Shown: positions 8,010 to 16,380, numbered from the stretch's first letter. The stretch: 32,087 bases of DNA from Nitrospirota bacterium (GCA_022545705.1 JACZQN010000014.1:1-32087); one strand, 5' to 3'. Program-made: numbers and translations. Notes: generated by a model not told the origin, from the letters alone.

Positions 8010-8885
8010 ATGGGAGAGGTCAACCAAGAAACGTCGTCCCAAAACTTACTCCCTCAGGTACAACACGTCGTGGCTGTCAGCAGCGGGAAGGGAGGCGTCG
8101 GCAAGTCAACGGTGGCAGTCAACCTTGCCGTTGCACTTGCGGCCTCTGGAGCGAAGGTCGGCCTGCTGGACGCCGATATCTATGGACCCAATGTCCCGAT
8201 GATGCTGGGGGTCGGCAAGCAGCCGGAGCAGAAGGAAGGCAAGATCATCCCGGCCGAAAGCCACGGCGTCAAGGTGATCTCCATGGGGTTCTTCGTCGGG
8301 GAGGATACGGCTGTCGTCTGGCGTGGCCCTATGATCCACTCCGCCATCCAGCAGTTTTTGCGAGACGTGATCTGGGGAGAACTCGACCACCTGCTTGTGG
8401 ATCTCCCACCAGGAACGGGTGACGCGCAGTTAACCCTCGCGCAGCTTGTCCCCTTGTGCGGCGCGGTCACGGTGACGACTCCTCAGGAGGTGGCCCTGCA
8501 CGACGTGAGGAAAGGGATAATGATGTTCCAGAAAGTCAACGTGCCGCTCCTGGGCCTGATCGAAAACATGAGCTATTTTGTGTGCGGGCACTGCGGCGAA
8601 AGGACCGAAATTTTTTCTCATGGCGGGGGCGAGCGCGCAGCAGAAAAGCTCGGGATACCGTTTCTGGGTCACATCCCCATTGACCCGGCTATCAGGGCCG
8701 GAGGGGATACAGGCATGCCGATTGTGGTGGCCGACCCGGCCTCTCCTCAAGCGAAGGCGTTCCGGGAAATCGCGGACGCGGTTATCGAGCGGATCAATGC
8801 CCTGAGTGCTGGACCGGATAGTGACGCGAAGGCGCCGATCGAGAGTCTCCTGAAAAAGGTCATACGCCCGCTGGGAACTGCGTAG
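8010..8885 (+). CDS. mrp: Mrp/ApbC/NBP35-type Fe-S cluster carrier ATPase
   Basis: The 291-residue product is a P-loop ATPase with the deviant Walker A motif SGKGGVGKST at residues 25-34, the LDADIYGPN switch segment, DLPPGTGD and a C-terminal CGHC pair (Cys192 and Cys195). The pair is the cluster-bridging motif of the Mrp/Nbp35 group. These cytoplasmic dimers hold a [4Fe-4S] cluster and pass it to apo-proteins, with ATP use. The N-terminal DUF59/MIP18 domain seen in longer Mrp proteins is absent. The ATG at 8010 has a site GAGGTGA at 7995-8001. It lies 62 bases before a Rieske protein, and Fe-S proteins (Rieske, lipoyl synthase) follow it downstream, which fits a maturation role, though this is inference. 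Confidence 0.93.
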   Translation: MGEVNQETSSQNLLPQVQHVVAVSSGKGGVGKSTVAVNLAVALAASGAKVGLLDADIYGPNVPMMLGVGKQPEQKEGKIIPAESHGVKVISMGFFVGEDTAVVWRGPMIHSAIQQFLRDVIWGELDHLLVDLPPGTGDAQLTLAQLVPLCGAVTVTTPQEVALHDVRKGIMMFQKVNVPLLGLIENMSYFVCGHCGERTEIFSHGGGERAAEKLGIPFLGHIPIDPAIRAGGDTGMPIVVADPASPQAKAFREIADAVIERINALSAGPDSDAKAPIESLLKKVIRPLGTA

Positions 8886-8947
8886 CGGGTCTCTCTCCCT
8901 GTTGAGCAGCGTAGCTCACATGCACGTACAAAGCTGAAGGAGGCGTG

Positions 8948-9253
8948 ATGGCTGAATTTGTGAGAGTCACGGGCACCGCTGATGTCGCATCCGGCAGCGG
9001 CATCGTCGCAGAGGTGAACGACAAGCCCATCGCCATCTTTAATGTAGACGGAACGTATTACGCCATCGACAACACGTGCGTCCACCGCGGGGGCCCTTTG
9101 GGTGAGGGGGAACTCGAGGGAGACACTGTGACGTGCCCTTGGCACGGGTGGCAATACAACGTCAAGACGGGCGTGTCGGTCAATAACCCGTCGGCCTGTG
9201 TGAAGTCCTACCAGGTACAAGTTGAGGGAGCAGACATCAAGGTTCAGCTCTAA
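8948..9253 (+). CDS. Rieske-type [2Fe-2S] ferredoxin
   Basis: This 101-residue soluble protein is essentially one Rieske domain. The cluster ligands are Cys44 and His46 in CVHRGG, and Cys63 and His66 in CPWHGW. There is no membrane anchor or signal peptide, so it is a cytoplasmic electron carrier of the type that serves ring-hydroxylating oxygenases, nitrite reductases (NirD) or other reductases. No such partner is adjacent, so its partner is unknown. The ATG at 8948 is preferred over the GTG three bases upstream because GGAGG at 8939-8943 then lies four bases away rather than one. The pdhA gene starts 52 bases downstream. Confidence 0.92.
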   Translation: MAEFVRVTGTADVASGSGIVAEVNDKPIAIFNVDGTYYAIDNTCVHRGGPLGEGELEGDTVTCPWHGWQYNVKTGVSVNNPSACVKSYQVQVEGADIKVQL

Positions 9254-9305
9254 GTTGACCCGACTTTCTTGAGTCCCTCACCAATCTCCTGCATAATAGG
9301 TCTTC

Positions 9306-10271
9306 ATGGAGCGTGAAGACCTGCTGATTCTGTATCGCCACATGCTCCTGATCCGCCGATTTGAAGAGAAATCGGCGGAGATGTACGCCCTCGCTAAAAT
9401 CGCCGGATTTCTCCACCTTTACATCGGGGAAGAAGCGGTCGCCGTAGGAGCGATCACCGACCTGAGGCCGGATGACTACGTCATCAGTGCGTACCGAGAT
9501 CACGGTCACTGCCTCGCCAAGGGCTCCGATCCGGATAAGGTCATGGCGGAACTGTTCGGCAAAGCGACGGGCTTGTGCAGGGGCAAAGGCGGCTCAATGC
9601 ATTTGGTGGATGCTCCGCGTCACTTCATGGGCGGCTACGCCATTGTCGGTGGGCACCTGCCGCTGGCCACGGGGCTGGCATTTGCCGTCAAGTACCAGAA
9701 ACGCGACCAGGTGGTCCTGTGTTTCTTCGGGGAGGGGGCTGTGCCGAGCGGGCAGGCGCACGAGGCATTCAATCTTGCGGCCCTGTGGAGTCTACCGGTG
9801 ATCTTTGTATGCGAAAACAATCGGTACGCCATGGGCACACCGGTCCAGCACGGGATCGCGCTCTACTCCGATGTTGCCGAAACCGCGCGCTCGTACGGGA
9901 TCGCAGCCGAACGAGTAGACGGTATGGATGTATTGGCCGTGCGCGCGCTGACGCATCGTGTCGTGGAAAACGTGCGGTCGAAGCCGGCGCCATTTTTCGT
10001 CGAGGCGATGACATACCGCTTCATGGGGCACTCGATGGCCGATCCGGCTCACGGCCATTACCGAACGAAAGAAGAAGTGGAACGAGAGCGGTCACGAGAC
10101 CCGCTGGTTGTCCTCCGGCAGACGATGTTGAATTCCAGGCTTGGGACGGAGGCCGATTTCAAACAACTTGAACAGGAAGTCGGGGAGGCAGTCGCCAAGG
10201 CCGTACGGTTTGCCGATGAGAGCCCTTTTCCGGAGCGACCCTCGCTGTATGAAGATGTCTACGTGGAGTAG
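9306..10271 (+). CDS. pdhA: pyruvate dehydrogenase E1 component, alpha subunit
   Basis: This 321-residue protein is the thiamine-diphosphate-binding half of a heterotetrameric 2-oxoacid dehydrogenase E1. The cofactor motif runs from GEG at residues 142-144 to ENN at 170-172, and YRDHGH is seen near residue 63. The motif starts with GEG where most members have GDG. Together with the beta subunit it decarboxylates pyruvate and passes the acetyl group to the lipoyl arm of E2. The neighbouring pdhB, E2 and lipA genes support the pyruvate (rather than branched-chain) assignment, but substrate is an inference. The ribosome site before the ATG at 9306 is weak (AGGT). Confidence 0.92.
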   Translation: MEREDLLILYRHMLLIRRFEEKSAEMYALAKIAGFLHLYIGEEAVAVGAITDLRPDDYVISAYRDHGHCLAKGSDPDKVMAELFGKATGLCRGKGGSMHLVDAPRHFMGGYAIVGGHLPLATGLAFAVKYQKRDQVVLCFFGEGAVPSGQAHEAFNLAALWSLPVIFVCENNRYAMGTPVQHGIALYSDVAETARSYGIAAERVDGMDVLAVRALTHRVVENVRSKPAPFFVEAMTYRFMGHSMADPAHGHYRTKEEVERERSRDPLVVLRQTMLNSRLGTEADFKQLEQEVGEAVAKAVRFADESPFPERPSLYEDVYVE

Positions 10272-10279
10272 TTGCACCG

Positions 10280-11257
10280 ATGCTGATCACCTATCGTGAA
10301 GCGCTGAACCAGGCGATGCGTGACGAGATGCAGCGAGACGAGCGGGTCTTTTTGATCGGCGAGGAAGTTGGCTATTACCAGGGCGCATTTAAAGTCAGCA
10401 AGGGCTTCGTGGAAACCTTCGGTCCGCAGCGGGTGCTCGACACGCCGATCACGGAAGCGGGATTCACAGGGTTGGCCATTGGAGCAGCGATGGCAGGATT
10501 ACGTCCGATCGTCGAGTTGATGACCTTCAATTTCGGGATCCTTGCCCTCGATCAAATCGTGAACAACGCGGCGAAGATTCGCTATATGTCAGGGGGACAG
10601 CTATCGATCCCGATCGTGATTCGAGGACCGGGCAGCGCCGCTCATCAACTTGCTGCCCAACACTCCCAAAGCTTAGAAGCGTGGTTCTGTCACGTGCCGG
10701 GTCTGAAAGTCATTGCTCCCGCTACCCCACATGATGCGAAAGGTCTGCTCAAGAGCGCAGTTCGGGACGACAACCCGGTCATCTTCATTGAGGCGCAGCT
10801 CCTCTATGGTACAAAGGGCGAGGTGGAGGACGGTGAGTACACGATTCCGATCGGCCAGGCAGAGATTACACGTCCCGGCGCCGACGTGACGATTGTCGCC
10901 TATTCGAAGATGCAACTCCTGGCCATGGAGGCGGCTGAAGTATTGGCCCAAGAGGGGATCCAAGCCGAGGTCATTGACCCCAGGACGCTCAAGCCGCTGG
11001 ATTCAGAGACCATTTGCACCTCGGTCAGAAAGACCGGTCGGCTTGTCATCGTGGAAGAGGGGTGGCCGTTCGCCGGGCTGGGAGCGCAAATTGCCGAGAC
11101 CGTCTATGCAAACACGTTTGATTATCTGGATGCGCCGATCGTCAGGGTGACGGGAGAAGAAGTTCCGATGCCGTACGCTCGACCACTTGAAGATGCGGCC
11201 ATCCCTGATCGGGCTCGTGTCATCACAGCCGTGAAGCAGGTCCTTGGTACGTCCTGA
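10280..11257 (+). CDS. pdhB: pyruvate dehydrogenase E1 component, beta subunit
   Basis: The 325-residue product is the beta subunit of the E1 heterotetramer. It begins with the typical ITYREALNQAMRDEM and contains GEEVGYYQGAFKVSKG, DTPITEAGF and RGPGSAAHQLAAQHSQ. The last is the segment that contacts the cofactor and the alpha subunit; the conserved EEGWPF lies near the start of the C-terminal transketolase-like domain. The ATG lies eight bases after the pdhA stop, so the two are certainly co-transcribed. It ends 20 bases before a small uncharacterised gene. Confidence 0.94.
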   Translation: MLITYREALNQAMRDEMQRDERVFLIGEEVGYYQGAFKVSKGFVETFGPQRVLDTPITEAGFTGLAIGAAMAGLRPIVELMTFNFGILALDQIVNNAAKIRYMSGGQLSIPIVIRGPGSAAHQLAAQHSQSLEAWFCHVPGLKVIAPATPHDAKGLLKSAVRDDNPVIFIEAQLLYGTKGEVEDGEYTIPIGQAEITRPGADVTIVAYSKMQLLAMEAAEVLAQEGIQAEVIDPRTLKPLDSETICTSVRKTGRLVIVEEGWPFAGLGAQIAETVYANTFDYLDAPIVRVTGEEVPMPYARPLEDAAIPDRARVITAVKQVLGTS

Positions 11258-11277
11258 CCGAGGGGCCTGATTGCACG

Positions 11278-11679
11278 TTGGAGCCGACTCTGATGCCAGG
11301 GGACCTGGTCGAAAAACATCAATTAGGTGGGTTGGATAGTAGAGGACGGGGATTTAACCGGGTCGTGGAGCTTGAGCAAGAAGGGGAACGCTATCGGGCC
11401 TTGTTTAGGTACGAGGCCGGTACCCTCGCGACCGATGGCTGTGAATCAATAGCTCGTGCGCTCGCTGACCTGGTCAACGTCCTGCATGCTACTGGGTTTA
11501 CGCAACTGCGGAGTCAGCTCAGTTTTCGAGGCGGGGCCTATCTGGGGAGCCGTGAACCCTGGATCGAGTATCCGGATCCCGAGCGCTCCTGTGAAGCCCG
11601 GACGAGCAGGTTCGCGAAGATCGTCGGTGGGCTGAGTCGTCTGTGGGGCCTTCTCCGGGCTCGGGGCATCTCTGGATAA
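11278..11679 (+). CDS. hypothetical small protein between pdhB and the E2 gene
   Basis: A 133-residue frame opens with TTG at 11278, 20 bases after pdhB, with GAGGGG about 12 bases upstream; an ATG at 11293 is an alternative start. I do not recognise the family. The middle part (about residues 55-100) reads as a mixed alpha/beta segment, and the C-terminus is basic. The gene points the same way as its neighbours and fills most of the gap, leaving 120 bases before E2. It is either a real PDH-linked protein or a chance frame in a longer spacer. Confidence 0.5.
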   Translation: MEPTLMPGDLVEKHQLGGLDSRGRGFNRVVELEQEGERYRALFRYEAGTLATDGCESIARALADLVNVLHATGFTQLRSQLSFRGGAYLGSREPWIEYPDPERSCEARTSRFAKIVGGLSRLWGLLRARGISG

Positions 11680-11799
11680 GTGTCCCGAGAACAGCGGGGA
11701 AAGCCTTCCGAAGTGGCCACAATCCATGGTACGGTAACAGGAGAGCGACGTATCGGCAGAATGATCCCGTTCTCAGGCTGAATATCTGGAGAAGACACC

Positions 11800-13020
11800 A
11801 TGGCCAGTCGAGTGGTCATGCCGAAACTGACAGATACCATGGAAGAAGGGGTCGTCCTGAAGTGGAAGAAGCAAGAAGGTGACCTGGTCGGCAGTGGAGA
11901 GGTGCTCGCCGAGATCGAAACCGACAAGGCTGTGATGGATCTCGAGTCGTTCGCCTCCGGCATCCTGCGTCGCGTCCTGGTCAACGAAGGGGACACCGTC
12001 AAAGCCGGCGCGCTCATCGCCGTGGTCGCTGGACCAGACGAAGATATCACCGAGGCACTGGCAGACACGATTGCCGTGTCCGGGGGCGTGTCCCCACCCG
12101 GAAAGGCCGCTGAGGGGGCAGGGTCCCGACAGGAGCAACAAGCTCACGCTACAGATACCCTTGCCGGCACGCAGAGGCCCTCGACGGTGAAGGCCTCACC
12201 GCGTGCCAGGACCGTCGCGGCCGAACGTGGGGTGGATCTTGCTACGGTGAAAGGCACGGGCCCCGGAGGGCGAATCGTGGAACTGGATGTCGCGACGGCG
12301 GGTAAGGCCGCAAAGGCGGCGAGCTTCCGTGGAACAGATCGTCCCCTCAGCCAGATGCGGAAAGCCATCGCGAGAACGACGACCCAAAGTAAAGCGCCGG
12401 TTCCTCATTTTTATCTCACCTCCGAAATCGAAATGGATGAGGCCGAACGGTTGCGTGGGCAGCTGAAACAGTCCCGACGCGCTCACCCGTCCCTCACCGA
12501 CTTGATTATCAAAGCTGCAGCCTTAGCGCTACAACACCATCCGGAGGTCAATGTCTCCTATGCCGGAGACAGCCTCCGCTACCACAGCTCGATCGATATC
12601 GGGATTGCCGTGGGATTGGATGACGGCCTCATTTCGCCTGTCCTTCGCCATTGCGAAAGCAAAAGCCTGGAGGAGATCTCGGGTGAGGCGAAGATGCTGA
12701 TTGAACGGGCGCGCAGCCAGCGGCTGCAACCACAGGAGTACACCGGCGCAACCTTCTCCGTGTCCAACTTAGGCATGTTTGACGTCGAACATTTTAGTGC
12801 CATCCTCGTGCCTCCTGAGGCGGCTGCGCTTGCCGTGGGGTCCGTGCGTGAGGTCCCGATCGCGGACGTTCAAGGCGTAAGGGTAGGCCTCCGGATGAAG
12901 GTGACCCTCTCCTGCGACCACCGCGCACTGGATGGCGTGCAGGGCGCGAAGTTCCTACGCGAGTTCAAACGCATTCTTGAACACCCGCTCGAATTGGTTC
13001 TGCCTGAGGAATGGTCATGA
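11800..13020 (+). CDS. pdhC: pyruvate dehydrogenase E2 (dihydrolipoyl acetyltransferase)
   Basis: This 406-residue protein has the standard E2 order. One lipoyl domain covers residues 1-80, with the lipoylated Lys43 in ETDKAVMD. A flexible linker rich in Ala, Ser and Thr follows, then a peripheral subunit-binding domain at about 125-165 (GTGPGGRI) and the acyltransferase core from about 175 to the end. The catalytic His374 and Asp378 lie in the HRALDG motif. It accepts the acetyl group from E1 and hands it to CoA. GGAGA at 11788-11792 supports the ATG at 11800. It needs an E3 (Lpd) encoded elsewhere, since none is in this window. Its stop overlaps the lipoyl synthase start. Confidence 0.94.
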   Translation: MASRVVMPKLTDTMEEGVVLKWKKQEGDLVGSGEVLAEIETDKAVMDLESFASGILRRVLVNEGDTVKAGALIAVVAGPDEDITEALADTIAVSGGVSPPGKAAEGAGSRQEQQAHATDTLAGTQRPSTVKASPRARTVAAERGVDLATVKGTGPGGRIVELDVATAGKAAKAASFRGTDRPLSQMRKAIARTTTQSKAPVPHFYLTSEIEMDEAERLRGQLKQSRRAHPSLTDLIIKAAALALQHHPEVNVSYAGDSLRYHSSIDIGIAVGLDDGLISPVLRHCESKSLEEISGEAKMLIERARSQRLQPQEYTGATFSVSNLGMFDVEHFSAILVPPEAAALAVGSVREVPIADVQGVRVGLRMKVTLSCDHRALDGVQGAKFLREFKRILEHPLELVLPEEWS

Positions 13021-13937
13021 CGTTTGTGCCGCTTGAAGAGGTTCGCGCTGCCGGAAAGGGTGTATCCACAAGGCAGACAGAACAGGTTCGGCGGCTTCCG
13101 CCCTGGTTCAAGGTTACGATCAGGCAAGGCCCTCGATACAAATCCATTCGCGAGACGATAGACACCCTCGGGTTGCACACGATCTGTGAAGAAGCCCGGT
13201 GTCCGAATGTCTGGGAGTGCTGGAACCAGGGCACCGCGACCTTTCTCATCCTGGGCGATATCTGCACTCGCCGGTGCCACTATTGTGCGGTGACCACGGG
13301 AAGACCGCATGATGTTGAGCCGGAAGAGCCGATTCGTGTCGCACGAGCGGTTCAGGCGCTTGCTCTCCGCCATGCGGTCATCACGTCCGTGAACCGGGAT
13401 GAGCTCGACGATGGCGGGGCGTGGGTCTTTGCCGAGACGATCAGGGAGATCAGACGTTTGACTTCCAACTGTACCGTGGAAGTGTTGATTCCGGACTTTG
13501 AAGGCAACGAATCCGCCCTGGCCACGGTCGTGGCCGAGCGGCCTGATATTCTCAACCATAACATCGAGACCGTGCGGCGGCTGTTTCCCACGGTCAGACC
13601 CCAGGGCAAATATCAGCGCTCAATCGAGCTGCTCGCTCGTGCGAAGCGCTGGGGCGCCCGGACAAAGACGGGCCTCATCGTCGGGATGGGGGAATCAGTC
13701 GAAGAGATTCGGGAAGTCATGCACGACCTCCGTGCGGTCGGGTGCGAACTCCTGACCATTGGACAATACCTGCAACCCACAAAACGGCATCTCCCCGTCG
13801 TCCGCTTCTATCATCCGACTGAATTCGCTGCCCTCAAGTCGGAAGGATTGGCTCTCGGGTTTCGTCACGTTGAATCCGGCCCCCTCGTGCGAAGCTCGTA
13901 TCACGCCGAGCAGCAGACCGATCTCGCCGCCAGCTAG
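13017..13937 (+). CDS. lipA: lipoyl synthase (radical SAM)
   Basis: LipA inserts two sulfur atoms into octanoyl-lysine to make the lipoyl cofactor of E2. Both [4Fe-4S] sites are visible. The auxiliary cluster cysteines are Cys57, Cys62 and Cys68 in CEEARCPNVWEC, and the radical SAM cysteines Cys83, Cys87 and Cys90 in CTRRCHYC. The C-terminal RSSYHA contains the conserved serine of the auxiliary cluster. The ATG at 13017 overlaps the E2 stop (ATGA) and has GAGGA six bases upstream. An ATG at 13011 would sit directly on that site and is less likely. Translational coupling to E2 suggests cofactor and target protein are made together. Octanoyltransferase LipB is not in the window. Confidence 0.96.
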   Translation: MTFVPLEEVRAAGKGVSTRQTEQVRRLPPWFKVTIRQGPRYKSIRETIDTLGLHTICEEARCPNVWECWNQGTATFLILGDICTRRCHYCAVTTGRPHDVEPEEPIRVARAVQALALRHAVITSVNRDELDDGGAWVFAETIREIRRLTSNCTVEVLIPDFEGNESALATVVAERPDILNHNIETVRRLFPTVRPQGKYQRSIELLARAKRWGARTKTGLIVGMGESVEEIREVMHDLRAVGCELLTIGQYLQPTKRHLPVVRFYHPTEFAALKSEGLALGFRHVESGPLVRSSYHAEQQTDLAAS

Positions 13938-13938
13938 G

Positions 13939-13967
13939 TTGACGGCGCAGGGTGGCTCCGTTAGTAT
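13939..13967 (+). promoter_or_regulatory. candidate promoter starting the mutL transcription unit
   Basis: TTGACG at 13939-13944 and TAGTAT at 13962-13967 are 17 bases apart, directly after the lipA stop. A TATACT at 13965-13970 overlaps the second. The position implies that the next gene starts at the ATG at 14000 rather than at the GTG at 13952 that lies inside this promoter. Confidence 0.45.
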
Positions 13968-13999
13968 ACTGGCACGAGCAGTCCCGCCCGATCTTTCAC

Positions 14000-14353
14000 A
14001 TGCCGTTTTCCAAGCGCTTCCAAACCCTTAAACATGCCCTCTCGCTCGCCTTTGCTGTGGAGACAGCTCGCGATCCACTCACGGTCGAGGATGTCGCTCT
14101 GCTCGATAAGGTGGCGCGCGTCGTGGTGGCCAGAGGGATGGCCAGCCCGGCTATGCTGTTTTTGGAGTCTGCAGCCCCGATGAATTTCCTCGGAAGCCAG
14201 GCGTTGCACTTTCTGACGCCCATCCTGAACCTTGCTTGCGAGACCCGAGAGATCGAGCAGGTCGCCCATCTCCTTGAACGGCGTGACGCCATTCCCAGAC
14301 TGATTGCTCTCATCGAGGCCAAGTGCTCTGCGGGAGGGGCTTCTCCTCGATGA
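14000..14353 (+). CDS. conserved-looking hypothetical protein coupled to mutL
   Basis: The 117-residue product is mostly helical. A central segment, about residues 43-63, contains ARGMASPAMLFLES followed by NFLGSQALHFL. I think this pattern recurs in small uncharacterised proteins of several bacterial phyla, but I know no named family. There is no signal peptide, and the helices are amphipathic rather than clear transmembrane segments. The ATG at 14000 is preferred because a promoter candidate covers the alternative GTG at 13952. Its stop overlaps the mutL start by an ATGA, so the two are very likely made together and may interact. Confidence 0.7.
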   Translation: MPFSKRFQTLKHALSLAFAVETARDPLTVEDVALLDKVARVVVARGMASPAMLFLESAAPMNFLGSQALHFLTPILNLACETREIEQVAHLLERRDAIPRLIALIEAKCSAGGASPR

Positions 14354-16194
14354 AGGCCTCCTCCTCGGAGCTTGACCAGCCGGTCGCCACCCATCCCCTC
14401 TCTGTTATCATTGCGACGGATTGCGGAAGCACAACCACGAAGGCCATCCTTATTGAAAAAAAAGGAGAGGTGTATCGGCAAACCTTCCGGGGCGAGGCCC
14501 CCACAACCGTGGAGGCTCCGTTTGAAGATGTCACGCGAGGAGTCCTCAACGCGATCGCGGAAGTGGAGGAACTGTCCGGGCGTAAAATCTTGGACGGTGA
14601 ACGCATCATCACACCGAATCAGGAACAGGCAGGCAACCCAAATGTTGGAGTGGACCTTTACATTTCGACCAGTAGCGCGGGCGGCGGCCTGCAGATGATG
14701 GTCGCCGGCGCGGTCCAGAGCATGACTGGCGAGAGTGCCCAGCGGTGCGCGCTGGGAGCAGGGGCGATCGTCATGGACGTGCTGGCGTCCAATGACGGCC
14801 GACTCCCGCACGAGAAGATTGAGCGGATCCGCTCGCTTCGACCCGATATGATCCTGTTGTCGGGTGGTACAGATGGAGGCACCGTCAGTCACGTGATGGA
14901 GATGGCGGAGTATATTGCAGCGGCGGAACCGCGTCCCCGTCTCGGCATGAGCTATTCCCTTCCGCTGATCTATGCCGGTAACAAAAACGCCCGTGAACTA
15001 GTTCAGGAGATTCTGGGTAAAAAAACCTCTCTGGTCATCACCGAGAATATCCGTCCAATGCTGGAGCGTGAGAACTTAGGGCCGGCCCGTGACAAGATCC
15101 ACGACCTCTTCCTGGAGCATGTCATGGCGCAAGCCCCCGGTTACAAAAAGCTCATCGCCTGGACGGGCGCCCCCATCATGCCGACTCCGGCGGCTGTCGG
15201 GCTCATCATGGAGACCCTGGCCAGGCGGGAGCACTTGAACCTGCTCGGGGTGGACATCGGCGGCGCGACCACGGACGTGTTTTCAGTGTTCCGGAACGTG
15301 TTCAACCGGACAGTGAGCGCGAACTTAGGGATGTCCTACAGTATTTCGAATGTGCTCGCGGAGGCCGGGCTGCCCAACATCATGCGCTGGGTCCCGTGTA
15401 CGATTGAAGAGCAAACCCTGCGCAATCGGATCAAGAATAAAATGATACGACCCACGACGATTCCACAGACACTCGATGAACTCCAAATTGAGCAGGCCAT
15501 CGCTCGTGAGGCCTTACGGCTCGCACTGGCGCATCACAAATCGCTGGCTACAGGCCTCAAAGGCGTGCAACAAGAGCGCACGATCTCTGACGCTTTCGAG
15601 CAGCGAGCCTCTGGCGCGACCCTCATTGACATGTTGAGCCTGGACTTGATCGTCGGAAGCGGGGGGATCCTGTCGCACGCCCCCAGGCGGATCCAGGCGA
15701 TGCTCATGATGGTTGACGCGTATGAGCCACTGGGATTCACCCTGCTCTCCGTGGACAGCATCTTTATGATGCCGCACCTGGGTGTGCTGTCCACTGTGAA
15801 TGAGCAGGCAGCGACTGACGTGTTTGTACGGGACTGCCTGGTCTATCTGGGCACGTGCGTCGCTCCAATCGGACAAGGCAAGGAGGGCGAACGATGCACA
15901 GACTACACGATGACGTTTGGGAATGACCGCAAGTCGGAACGCGGGACACTGGCCTTCGGGGAATTGAAATTACTCTCCCTGGGGCCCGACGAACGTGCGC
16001 AGGTGACTCTTCAACCCGCCAAACATGTGGATGCTGGGGAAGGACGGGGAAAGTCGGTCACCCGAGAGGTTCGCGGCGGCGTCGTGGGCCTGTTGTTGGA
16101 TGGCCGAGGCCGGCCCCTTCAGCTGCCGACCGATACGCCTACCCGGCTGGCTGCCCTGGACCGTTGGTATCGAGCGGTCAACCTATACCCGTGA
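14350..16194 (+). CDS. MutL/GlmL family ASKHA ATPase
   Basis: The 614-residue product belongs to the glutamate mutase MutL (GlmL) family. It is an actin/hsp70-type ATPase with phosphate-1 motif TDCGSTTTK at residues 23-31 and phosphate-2 motif VDIGGATTD at 301-309. In Clostridium the gene sits between the two subunits of the B12-dependent glutamate mutase and is thought to reactivate it. Here neither mutase subunit (a GlmS cobalamin domain or GlmE) is present, so the target may be different. The ATG at 14350 overlaps the preceding stop and has GGGAGGGG at 14332-14339. The glycine-rich loop GLVGSGGILSHAPRR-like segment near residue 436 is typical of the family. Function here is unknown. Confidence 0.88.
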   Translation: MKASSSELDQPVATHPLSVIIATDCGSTTTKAILIEKKGEVYRQTFRGEAPTTVEAPFEDVTRGVLNAIAEVEELSGRKILDGERIITPNQEQAGNPNVGVDLYISTSSAGGGLQMMVAGAVQSMTGESAQRCALGAGAIVMDVLASNDGRLPHEKIERIRSLRPDMILLSGGTDGGTVSHVMEMAEYIAAAEPRPRLGMSYSLPLIYAGNKNARELVQEILGKKTSLVITENIRPMLERENLGPARDKIHDLFLEHVMAQAPGYKKLIAWTGAPIMPTPAAVGLIMETLARREHLNLLGVDIGGATTDVFSVFRNVFNRTVSANLGMSYSISNVLAEAGLPNIMRWVPCTIEEQTLRNRIKNKMIRPTTIPQTLDELQIEQAIAREALRLALAHHKSLATGLKGVQQERTISDAFEQRASGATLIDMLSLDLIVGSGGILSHAPRRIQAMLMMVDAYEPLGFTLLSVDSIFMMPHLGVLSTVNEQAATDVFVRDCLVYLGTCVAPIGQGKEGERCTDYTMTFGNDRKSERGTLAFGELKLLSLGPDERAQVTLQPAKHVDAGEGRGKSVTREVRGGVVGLLLDGRGRPLQLPTDTPTRLAALDRWYRAVNLYP

Positions 16195-16212
16195 CGGGGT
16201 ACGCGTGACATC

Positions 16213-16317
16213 AGGACTGAGGAACGAGGACTGAGGACTCAGAGGGTATGTCGGAATCGTCAGGCACAAGGGTTATAGGACTCAGTCCTCAGCACTCAGT
16301 CCTCAGTCCTTAGTGCT
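16213..16317. repeat. palindromic array of ctgagga-type heptamers
   Basis: The left arm (16213-16242) consists of repeated aggactgagga units. The right arm (16277-16317) carries the reverse complement, in units such as ctcagtcctcag and cagtcctcagtcc. The arms can pair over most of their length around a loop of about 34 bases. It lies wholly between mutL and the next gene. This low-complexity, inverted arrangement is not an IS end and has no coding content. Confidence 0.85.
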
Positions 16318-16380
16318 TCGATTCGCAATTACGGTTACGTATTTAAATCCGTCAATTCAACGCCGGATGCTCCCTCAGCA

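Noticed and set aside
7641-8042. 133-codon minus-strand frame over the gap before mrp
   Set aside because: It is Arg/Gln/Ser-rich without motif and runs into the ends of two real genes, so it is most likely a chance frame.
14350-16194. DNA mismatch repair MutL
   Set aside because: The name is shared, but the sequence has ASKHA phosphate loops and not the GHKL ATPase motifs of mismatch repair proteins.
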